Shown: piece after piece, positions 55,965 to 64,000 of the stretch
How positions within the stretch are numbered: the first letter of the stretch is position 1
Layout: each line of letters opens with the position of its first letter
Source of the DNA: Talinum fruticosum
Taxonomy: Eukaryota > Streptophyta > Magnoliopsida > Caryophyllales > Talinaceae
Assembly (NCBI GenBank): GCA_021018815.1
Contig: JAITYX010000026.1
Location: forward strand, 4,898,001 to 4,962,000
DNA length: 64,000 bases
Direction of reading: 5' to 3'
Notes under the pieces: generated by a model
Databases searched by the model: none
What the model saw: the letters and a program-made list of their open reading frames with translations, nothing else
Told to the model about the DNA's origin: nothing
Program-made: the position numbers and the translations under genes

Positions 55965-57524
55965 TGAAGGTTTGCTCGTGGAGAGGCTAAGTCACCCTAG
56001 AGGAGGGGTGAATAGGGTGATGATGAAACTTACTTGAGATTTGAAATAGATATGACTCTAAGGAGAGTGAGAGCCACAGATCAACTCGGAAAATGAGCCA
56101 ACTCGGAATTCGGAGATGGTTGAAGAAACAAATTCAACAGAATTTTGAAACTGTCTCGTGTCTAGAATGTACTCGGAAAAGTAATAACTTATAAAGTACG
56201 TGGAAACCCTCCTGGGGCACAAAACCACGGACCGTGCTAATCCAAGCATGAAGTCAAATCCACTATTTTGAGTCCACAAAATATAGTAGACCGACTCAAC
56301 CCCGAGTTGTTCCCTTAGACAACTCCTTACAAGTTGTCCTAGACTCGAAATTCCCTTATCCGATCTAGTACTTCCTAGCTGAGATAACCCTTACAGCTAG
56401 GGACAATTGAGCTGAGTTAACCTTTACAGCTCGGTCAAGGGACCTTACTTAGAGAGTAAGAAAGAGAGTGTTTGTAATCGAGTACAAGACCTTACAAGTC
56501 ATAATAAAATGAATTACGGGATTGGATTTGTAAGTAGAAGATTGAGAATGAATACAATGACTTTTGATCAAGTATGTGTATTAACAATAGATTCGACAAT
56601 CTTCAAGTCTTAAAAGTTGGCTTCTATTTATAGATGACCAACCAGCTTAGCCGTTGTGTCCATCTTCCGACTAGAAGTCCTTTGTGACTATTGTGTAGGA
56701 TTTTCCGAGTCACTCGGAAAATATCCGTTGAAATATGAGCGTTAGACAACGGCTCTTGACTCCCATGGAAGTTCCTAAAACCACCGGCGGTGTCTTCAAA
56801 AGTAAGGTGGAAACCACTCGTTGAGCTTAGTGTTGCAAATTTCCATTTCGGAAACAGACAACTCGACACGTTGTCCGAGGCTAGGTTAGAGGTGGGAAAA
56901 GCCTTGTCTCGCTGGTGATTTGACGTTTTGAAGCCGATTACTTTTGTATTTCAAATTTAGAATAGCCTCGTTTGAATCACCTACAAAAGTAAATCAATTT
57001 GGTTCTCAAAGTATAAAATACTTCGGTCCAAGATTAGACACGGATAATAATATGATTAAGATAATTAAGTTACTAATTATCTTGGTCGGAAAAGGAATGG
57101 AATTTTCTGAGTCTAATATCCATGATACTCAAAATTCCATCAAAGTAAGTCTAATAGAGAATCAAGTTAACTAAAGAATATAAGAGGAAATAAACTTGAT
57201 CTAGACTGAGCATGAATTTAAACTAAGATACCGGAGTTGGAGCACGTAAAAGATAGTGTTTGAATCATGCGATACTTTCTCAATGTTGAGTGACTCGGAA
57301 TTAAGTGAAACATGATGAGAGCGAGATATGCTTTCCGAGTCATACGAGTCATGTGTAAATGCATGAAATAATTTCTATAACACTTAGAGAAAATACCATT
57401 TAACACGGAAAAGTTTCTAAGACACGGGGAATGACTTGGAATCAAAACTTTATAAGTGAAAAAGTCTTATACCCGATTCCCTAGGTAGAACTCGGAAAGG
57501 TGAGATGTCAAGTCCGAGTCTTTA
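55965..57524 (-). repeat. inverted copia LTR (L7)
   Basis: 1560 bp. On the minus strand it starts TAAAGACTCGG and ends CAAACCTTCA next to TTGGTATCGAGCC. TATA region CATCTATAAATAGAAG is complementary to about 56625-56640. The TG-to-TA change at the start is the same as in L6. The right border falls directly against RT codons (KDGIYVHQSK). Confidence 0.83.
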
Positions 57525-58337
57525 ATAAGGATGGCATCTATGTCCATCAATCAAAGTGTACCAAGGAGCTATTGAAGAAGTATAAACTTCAAGATGCCAA
57601 ACATGCAACGAACACCTATAAGCGAGCAATATAAAAGCTGGACTTAGATGAAAAGGGTACAACAGTAGATTAGAAACTTTATCAAGGTACGATTGGATCT
57701 TTGCTATATCTTACTTCCAGTAGGCCGGACATAATGTTCAATGTATGTCTGTAGTGCAAGATTTCAAGCTAATCCAAAAGAATCACATCTCACCGCGGTG
57801 AAGAGAATTTTCGGATATCTTGAAGGGACTCGGAATCTAGGTCTATGGTGCTCAAGAAACTCGGAACCGAATCTCACTGGATACTCAAATGCTGAGTATG
57901 CTGGGTACAAGGTTGATAGAAAGAGCACCTCAGGAGCCTGCCACTTTCTTGGTCAATCCCTTATATCTTGGCACTCAAAGAAGCGTAACTCAGTAGCTCT
58001 ATCAACTGCTGAAGCTGAGTACATGGCAGCCGGCGAATGCCGTGCTCAAATATTATGGATCAAGCAACACTTGAGAGATCATGGACTTATATTCAAATCA
58101 ATTCCAATCAAGTGTGACAGTCAAAGTGCAATCAGCATCACTAAGAATCTAGTTCAAGCACTCAAAGACAGAGCATATTGAGGTCGGGTATCATTTTCTA
58201 AGAGACATTCCGGGAAAGGTGATATTGAACTTGAATTCATTCCTACCAAACTTAAAGTAGGTGATATCTTTATTAAGCCACTTAGTGAGGATCGGTTTTG
58301 CTTTATTAGGAATGAGCTTGGCATGATTAATGCATAA
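57525..58337 (+). pseudogene. copia RT end and RNase H (element 4)
   Basis: Begins KDGIYVHQSKCTKELLKKYK (RT connection), has breaks around 57620-57740, then an open frame 57741-58181 with FQANPKESHLTAVKRIFGYL, DRKSTSGACHFLGQSLISWH and ALSTAEAEYMAAGECRAQIL. A frameshift near 58160 precedes the terminal RNase H part, which ends ELGMINA with a stop at 58337. This is the least damaged RNase H in the window. Confidence 0.86.
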
Positions 58338-58740
58338 TTATGTGCTTTTCTGAGTGAAATTACTTTGCATGATTATGTGTTAAATTTTTTATTTTTATGA
58401 ATTAATTACAATTAGTTTAGTTGAGCCGGTGATACTGAGCTATGAGTTATTGCTTGTTTGCGGTTTCTATGTCACTCGAAACTTTATCGAGTCGGACTCG
58501 CATTTTAAGAAAAATGGACATCAAACTTCGAAATCATCTCGTAGATTAGTGGAGAATTTCACAAATTTCTTTATGAATATCTCTCTTTATCTCTCTCTCT
58601 CGTGCACATCGATAAGAGAACTAGCCGTTGGTAGATAATCGTTGGAATTCTAACCATTGGAGAGTAGAACAGTCACACCGGTCTCGAAGCGACCATTGGA
58701 GAGATGGGTCACAACGAATAATGAAGGAAAATTCTTTCTC

Positions 58741-58749
58741 TATAAATAG
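58741..58749 (+). promoter_or_regulatory. internal TATA box before envelope-like ORF (element 4)
   Basis: TATAAATAG lies 278 bp before the ATG at 59019 and 404 bp after pol. The leader that follows shares CTCTCAAG..TAAGTGAAAGAA.TCTCAAGTAAGCAC with element 1, including a GTAAGC donor-like site. Confidence 0.62.
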
Positions 58750-59018
58750 CATCCTTTTTCCTTCATTTTGCTACTTTACTCTCTACATATTCTCTCTCCC
58801 GCTTACAACATCTCTAGCAAGTTCACTGTTTTCAAAGAACGAATCGTCTCTCTCAAGCTAAGTGAAAGAACTCTCAAGTAAGCACCGCTTGCTCTCAGCT
58901 CTCTCTCTCTCTCTTCTTTCATTTTCTTTTTACTCTCTACATTCTTTACTCACATTCTCTCTCTTCGAACTTTATCTCTCTCTCTAAAAGTTCATCTTCT
59001 CTCTTTTCACATTCAAAC

Positions 59019-59990
59019 ATGCCAAAAAGAGGTTCCCACCCGGACTTTCGTAGTTCCGCAACCAAGAAACCTCGCACAAAAAGCCAAGATGATCCTTCCA
59101 ACCCCTCTAATATCATTGTCACCCAACACCTAACGTTGGATGACAAATTCTTTCCAACCACCAAGTTTTCGTGGTTGAACAATATCAAAACCACAGGAGT
59201 TTATAATTTCCTCTGTTTTAGCGAGTTCATCCGCCCAAAACTCGTTTCGAGTTTTACTCTAACCTCTCTAGCTCGAGGGTCTACTCAACTCCGGAGTTCA
59301 AGATGTTGTTGTATGTATTAAGGTCTCTCCCCGCACCGCCTATTTGAAATCTCTTCTCTTTTCCTTAACAAGTAACCCTATCCCTTTCAAGGAGGTTGCT
59401 GATGAATTCTTTAAGTAGTACGCAAAAGAAATCCCCGAGTGACGCAAAAATTTCTTAGTGACTCAAATGAAGTCGAAGTCCGACTTCGTGTTTCCTGCTG
59501 ATGAGAACCTTCTTCTCTCAAGCATTCGAGCAAAGAGAACCCTAACTCTAAGCATCTCAAAGTTGTCTTTGACATTCTCGAGAGCTATAAAGTAGACCTC
59601 TTTCTAGCCATAATCGAGCGGATGCCCGCTATGCCAGCTCGGACTAAAAATCCACCCCTCTTCCTTTCGGGGCTCTTCTCACTTTCATTTTCAAGCAATT
59701 CCAAGTTCCCTCGCCTAAGATCCTAACGCTATTTCGAGGCTGCCGTTATTGTTGGCGTAAAAGAACCTCTTGGATATGGATACTAGGAGACCCAACCGGG
59801 TGTCATGGTGCATAGCTCCAAACCGAGGCCACCTTCTCCGCCTCAAACTCAGACCCAAACTCCTCTCTCTCTACCTCCTCTACCTGGTGGTGCCTCCACC
59901 TCGGGTGCTTCTCATTTCATTGCTTCGCCTTGTCCACCACAATAATGGATAAGCTCTCCTCTCCACCATCATAAATGTTTTTTTATCTCT
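59019..59990 (+). pseudogene. SIRE-type envelope-like ORF, shortened (element 4)
   Basis: The best preserved N-terminus: MPKRGSHPDFRSSATKKPRT, LTLDDKFFPTTKFSWLNNIK and GVYNFLCFSEFIRPKLV are in one frame, then a frameshift near 59240. The Pro-rich region (about 59830) remains. The Lys/Glu-rich tail is deleted: sequence jumps from MDKLSS directly to the 3' UTR, about 0.65 kb shorter than element 1. The basic N-terminus resembles a nuclear-localisation cluster more than a signal peptide (inference). Confidence 0.72.
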
Positions 59991-60512
59991 CGCTTTGTTT
60001 TTTTTTTTTTGTCTAGACAAACAAATTGTATCTTCTTGATACATTCTTCCTCTTTTTAGTTTTTTACTGAAAGGTAAGGGGAGAATAGTTAGAAAATTTT
60101 TTGTCTTGTTTAGGGGAGTTTTTTTCGTATATATTCTTTCTATGTGAATATTAATGAAGTTTCTATTTCGTGCTTATTTACCTGTGAGTATAATTGTTTT
60201 CCGAGTTGATCTTGCGCTAATATATCAACTCGGTTACATATTATTTTTCTTGCTCCGATCTATAAACTCGCTTACAATTTTTTCGATATAAACAATAACC
60301 TAAGCTCAATTCACTTCATTTCTATGCGATATTTCAAGTTTTTAGCTATGATGCCATCTAAGTTTAATTGTTATGATAAAATCTAAGTTTGAATCACTTT
60401 AGCTATTTTATACGATTCTATCTCTATACTCGACGTATTCTTTGAGAAATAATGAAAAATCGGGTCTATAACATTAACAAAGTTTCTATCTAAGTATAAA
60501 ATGTCTTTCATC

Positions 60513-60525
60513 AAAAAGTGGGAGA
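60513..60525 (+). other. polypurine tract of copia element 4 (interrupted)
   Basis: AAAAAGTGGGAGA directly before the 3' LTR has one T inside the purine run, unlike the intact tracts of elements 1 and 2. Confidence 0.75.
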
Positions 60526-60526
60526 T

Positions 60527-62042
60527 TGAAGACTCGGACTTCGCATGTATAACATTCTCGGTACTATCACGGAATTAGGTACAAACTTTATCTCCTGTAA
60601 GTTTTGATTACAAGTCATTCTAAGTGCTATAGAAACTTTTGTCGGTGATATAGTACCTTCTCTAATTGTTACGTAAACTATTGCATATGTTTTTGTTTGA
60701 TTCGATCGACTCGTAAAGAATACTCTCACTCATCAGTTCACATTCATAGTTCCGAGTCACTTAGACAACACTCGGACTTATCGCATATTCAAACATTCGC
60801 TCTAACACGTTTAAACTCAGGTCTAACTTTATATTCCAAGTTCAAGTGAATTACAACGTTAATTCATTTGTTTAAGTCGACTTGTTTTGTTTCAACTATA
60901 TTTGTCTAGATCAAGTACTCTTACTCGATATTCTTTATCTAACTTGATCTTTCTCCAAATTGACTCGTAAAGAATTTAAGTGTAATGGATATTAGACTCA
61001 GAAAATTCCACTCTTCTCGGACTCATATAATTATGCACATAATTATCTTAATTAAATTATTATCTCGTGTCTAATCATGGACCAAAGTATTTTATACTTT
61101 GAGAACCAAAATTGATTTACTTTTATAGGTTATGTAAACGAGGTTATCCTATTTTTAAATTACAAAAGTAGCCGACTTCAAGATATCAAATCACCAGCAG
61201 ACAAGGCTTTTTGTACCTTTGACCAAGGCCCGGACAATCGTGTCGGGGTTGTCTGTTTACAAAGCTGGAAATCTTCAACGCTAAGCTCAACGGTGGTTTC
61301 CACCATACTTTTCCAACACCACTAGTTGATTGGGACATTCTAAGGTGCCAAGAGCCGTTGCACAACGTTCTTATCCTAACGGTTCTTTTCGAGCCACTCG
61401 GAAGAATCGTTACAATGGTCTCACTTGACTTCTAATCAAAAGATAGTCACAACGGCTAATCTGCTTGGTCATCTATAAATAGAAGCCAACTCTCAAGACT
61501 TGGAGATTGCTCGAATCATTGTTAATACACATACTTAAGAAAAAGTCTTTGTATTCATACTCAATCTTCTACTTACATTTCCAACTCTGTACTTAACATC
61601 TTTCCGAGTTGTAAGGTCTTGTAATCAATTACAAATTCTCTTTCTTACTTTCCGAGTAAGGTCCCTTGACTGAGTTGTAAGGGTTAACTCAGCTCGGTTC
61701 TCCCTAGCTGCAAAAGTTACCTCAATTAGGAAGTACTAGATTAGATAACGGAACTTCGAGTCTAGGAAAATCTTGTAAGGAATTGTTTAAGGGAGCAATT
61801 CGGTGAAGTCTTTCTATTGTATTTTGTGGATTTGACTTGGTGCTTGGATTACCACCGGCCGTGGTTTTCCGCCCCAGGAGGGTTTCCACGTAATTTACGA
61901 GTTAACACTTTTCCGAGTCCAATCTAGACTCGCACAATCCGAAAAGTTTGTTTTAGACTTTAATCTTCTATTTATTGATTAAATTTCCTCATCACCTTAT
62001 TCACCCGCCTAGGGTGACTAAGTCTTTAAGAGCAAACCTTCA
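60527..62042 (+). repeat. 3' LTR of copia element 4 (L8)
   Basis: 1516 bp, TGAAGACTCG..CCTTCA, with intact termini unlike its partner L6. TATA box 61474-61482. Aligns with L6 throughout, for example TTGTTTAAGTCGACTTG-type and GGTGCTTGGATTA blocks. Confidence 0.88.
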
Positions 62043-62600
62043 AAGACTTATGGTATTTAATCTTATATTTGTCGAGTAGATCTACTACTTCCTTCATGAA
62101 GTGACTACCATGGTCACTAATCAATTCATAGGGTACCCCATATCGACGGATAATGTTTCAAGTGAAGAACTTTGACATGTGCTTTGACGTTAAGGTTGCG
62201 TAGGAGGCTGCTTCAACCCACTTAGTAAAGTAGTCAATTGCTATTAACAAAACTTTGTGACCACCCATTCTTTTAGGGATTACTTTGCCAATGATATCCA
62301 TGTCCGACACTCGAAAATGGCTAGGATGATGCAAGTGTCACTAGAAAACATGGTTATTGGTGTTGCAAGTTTGCATGCACCGACACTTGTGACATCACCT
62401 AATAATTTCGTGACAGTCCGCTTCCATGGTCGATCGGTGGTATCCTAGCCTCTATATTTTTTGAACAAACATTCTTCCATTCATATAGGGTCCCCATTCT
62501 CCACCATGAATGTCGAGTCATGATGTGCTCTGCTTCATGTTGATTGACACAAAGTAAGCTAATTCTTGTGTTGGTTTTCTTATATAGCTACCCTGGGTTG
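62043..62600 (-). pseudogene. Tat integrase, N-terminal and core part
   Basis: Minus strand: HGGEWGPYMNGRMF (His part of the zinc finger), ADCHEII..CHKC (Cys pair), SDMDIIGKVIPKRMGGHKVL, AIDYFTKWVEAASYATL (first catalytic Asp) and RRYGVPYELISDHGSHFMKE (second Asp), then KYKIKYHKSS at the copia insertion point. The C-terminal part with the catalytic Glu continues at 52611. Stops and frameshifts are present. Confidence 0.86.
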
Positions 62601-63200
62601 ATGAAGAATTGTGCTGCTAGCATATGGATGGCTCGTTAGGCTCTAGTTGTGGAGTCCGGTGGGTACTCTTGTTTTTCAAAATATTGATAGATGTCATTCT
62701 ACCAACTAGTTTGGTCAATACTAGACAATTCAAGCTCATATATGTGCGCAGGTTGACTCAGTCGTTCTATATGAATGGGCATTGAATGAATGCTATTAGG
62801 GATATTAATCACATACGCTAATTTAGTTAAGGCATCCCGAATCGGTTGTCATCCCTAGGAAGTCTGTGTATATGTTATACCGTCAAAATACTTTGCTAAT
62901 TCCATCATATGTGCCTGGTAGGGTACCAAGAATTCACTACGTACCTTCCACTTCGTCAAATCTCATTAATAATAGGAGTAGAATCAGTAAAAATCCTAAT
63001 GTTCTTGGCTCCAATTTCTATGGTAGCTTGAAGTCCTATGATTCATGCTTTATAGTTGCACTGTTGTTGGTGACCTTAAAATCTAACTTCACCGAAATGG
63101 GAGTATGTGCTTTCTTTGGCGAGACTATAAGGATCCCTACTATATAGTCATTTTGATTGGAAGCCCATCAAAGTACATTGTCCACATGTCGATTACTGCT
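62601..63200 (-). pseudogene. second (archaeal-type) RNase H and spacer of Tat pol
   Basis: MWTMYFDGLPIK near 63180 followed by frame-broken pieces TPISVKLDFKVTNN and KNIRIFTDSTPII. These match the start, the N-N-x-A-E region and the D-S region of the extra aRNH domain characteristic of Tat elements. The D-G pair is visible. The E-A-E residues have been changed. Between this domain and integrase lies about 0.3 kb of broken spacer. Confidence 0.65.
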
Positions 63201-63724
63201 TGTAGGATGTTTTCGTTTGGGAAGTTGAGGTATTTAGGTTGTGATTTAGTTAATGGTAGATCAGCTAGGAATTCCGATACTACCCTTCCTTTGATTGCCT
63301 TTTGAGGGACATATTTGAGTTCGAATTCCGATAGCATGATTGTCCATGTAGCTATCTTGCTACTCATAGTTGCTTGCTCAAGAATGTACTTAATGGGATC
63401 CATTGGTGCTTCTACATATACCGTGTGGGCTGACATGTAGTACTCGAACATTTGGTAGCCTAAACTAAGGCCAATGATGTCTTCTCTAAAGGCGTGTACC
63501 TAGTTTCATAATCTAAGAATTTCTTGCTTAGATAATACACTACGTACTCTTCCTTTCCATCTCGTTGAGCTAACATGGCTCCCATTAAAATTCTTGTTGT
63601 AGTGAGGTATAGGAGTAAAGGCTTCCCTGGTTGAGGCTGAGCTAACACTCGGTGGATTAGCAAAATATTCCTTGGACATGATGATTATGTCGTCCTCATA
63701 AACTTCAACTTCCTTATGTAACAT
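63140..63724 (-). pseudogene. Tat RNase H (RT-linked)
   Basis: 63663-63460: PGKPLLLYLTTTRILMGAML, KEEYVVYYLSKKFLDYETRY and TPLEKTSLALV. 63451-63140: MSAHTVYVEAPMDPIKYILE, WTIMLSEFELKYVPQKAIKG and FLADLP, the normal end of Ty3/gypsy RNase H, running straight into the aRNH start. A frameshift separates the two pieces. Confidence 0.86.
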
Positions 63725-64000
63725 GTCGTGTAGTAATGTTGTGACTGTCCTCTAATATGTAGTCGTAGCATTCTTGAGCCTAAATGGCATTACCACATAG
63801 CGAGTATGTACCCCATTGATCGATGAAGGTAGTCTTTTCCATATCTTCTTCGGTCATCTTCACCTGATTATACCCAACATATCCCTACATGAATAAGAGC
63901 AAAGCATGTTCCATCTGTATTATCTATGAGAATGTCGACATGAGGCAACCAAAAAGCATCTTTAGGGCTTGCCTTGTTCAAATCCCTTAATTCGACGCAC
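63660..64000 (-). pseudogene. Tat reverse transcriptase, partial (window edge)
   Basis: Minus strand pieces in several frames: SPKDAFWLPHVDILIDNTDG, then GYNQVKMTEEDMEKTTFIDQ, WGTYSLCGNAI/VMPFRLKNATTTY and LLHDMLHKEVEVYEDDIIIM. The catalytic box reads YEDD where plant Ty3/gypsy elements have Y-V/M-D-D. Both Asp are kept but the hydrophobic residue is lost. RT continues beyond the right edge. Confidence 0.85.

Larger units (their letters stand above)
55196..57524 (-). mobile_element. inverted copia block: gag - PBS - LTR (minus)
   Basis: Minus strand from 57524: a full LTR (57524-55965), PBS (55962-55951) and the gag 5' half (to 55196). With the plus-strand LTR-gag at 52612-55195 this forms a head-to-head inverted repeat with arms of about 2.3 kb. 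The two LTRs are not close sisters: L7 has a different U5 and carries AACAAATTC../GAGCCAACTC.. blocks absent from L6. The block therefore came from another copy of the family. Confidence 0.8.
52612..62042 (+). mobile_element. Ty1/copia element 4, rearranged, TSD aatac/aagac
   Basis: Outer parts are a 5' LTR (52612-54142), PBS and gag on the left, and RT end, RNase H, envelope-like ORF, PPT and 3' LTR (60527-62042) on the right. The middle (protease, integrase, most of RT) is missing and replaced by an inverted gag-PBS-LTR block (55196-57524). Flanks AATAC (52607-52611) and AAGAC (62043-62047) differ at one base. The target is the integrase gene of a Tat element, whose frame continues on both sides. 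Confidence 0.88.
49381..64000 (-). mobile_element. Tat-type Ty3/gypsy element (copy 4), split by copia element 4
   Basis: On the minus strand, from the right edge: RT (64000-about 63660), RNase H, a second archaeal-type RNase H start, a spacer, integrase (to 62043), then copia element 4, then the integrase C-terminus (52611-52024). Beyond pol and antisense to it are the DUF7745-like gene and the PMD tail. Dual RNase H plus integrase with a GDLVLK..PTNVDQLKKYYV-like end is the Tat pattern. The element runs off the window at the right. It is cut at the left by the chromovirus-like LTR. Confidence 0.82.

Noticed and set aside
1..64000. rRNA, tRNA, CRISPR, bacterial operons or viral genomes
   Set aside because: No rRNA or tRNA secondary-structure signatures, no regularly spaced short repeats and no Shine-Dalgarno-led gene runs are visible. 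The gag/pol genes are those of plant LTR retrotransposons.

Overview
The window reads as a repeat-dominated stretch of a flowering-plant nuclear genome. I found no intact host gene. Almost every supportable signal belongs to LTR retrotransposons nested in one another, plus one small Mutator-like DNA transposon. The evidence is Ty1/copia and Ty3/gypsy pol motifs, LTRs with TG..CA ends, initiator-Met-type primer binding sites, polypurine tracts and target-site duplications (TSDs). The species cannot be named from the sequence.

Layout. 1-1418: AT-rich DNA with a doubtful GRF-like remnant. 1419-8232: copia element 1, SIRE/Maximus-type with an envelope-like ORF, 5' truncated (plus). 8233-14751: 3' part of a Tat-type Ty3/gypsy element (plus) whose 3' region carries two ANTISENSE genes, a plant mobile domain (PMD) gene and a DUF7745-like gene. 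14752-35145: a second Tat copy, interrupted by the complete copia element 2 (15275-27390, TSD gaagg, itself hit by a 1.2-kb MULE at 21472-22684) and by a solo copia LTR (31225-32805). 35146-36652: a third PMD gene, truncated and in the opposite orientation. 36653-38653: a third Tat LTR. 38880-about 43420: copia element 3 (minus). 43460-about 49377: a collapsed chromovirus-like LTR pair (minus). 49381-52611 and 62043-64000: a minus-strand Tat element with RT, two RNases H and integrase, again with the antisense PMD/DUF7745 pair. It is split by copia element 4 (52612-62042), which has an inverted LTR-gag block where protease, integrase and most of RT should be.

How the parts work together. The copia elements follow LTR - PBS - gag - protease - integrase - RT - RNase H - envelope-like ORF - polypurine tract - LTR, and the envelope-like ORF has its own conserved TATA box. 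The Tat elements have convergent transcription: pol on one strand, and on the other strand a PMD gene and a DUF7745-like gene, each with its own TATA box and intron. Nearly all reading frames are broken, so nothing here looks able to move by itself now. The nesting order is Tat elements first, copia into Tat, and the MULE into copia last.

One caution about quality. In copia element 2 and parts of its neighbours, differences between sister copies concentrate at CTCG-type motifs (CTCGTAA for CTCGGAA, CTCG for CTG). This looks like a systematic sequencing or consensus effect, and it may account for part of the apparent frameshifts.
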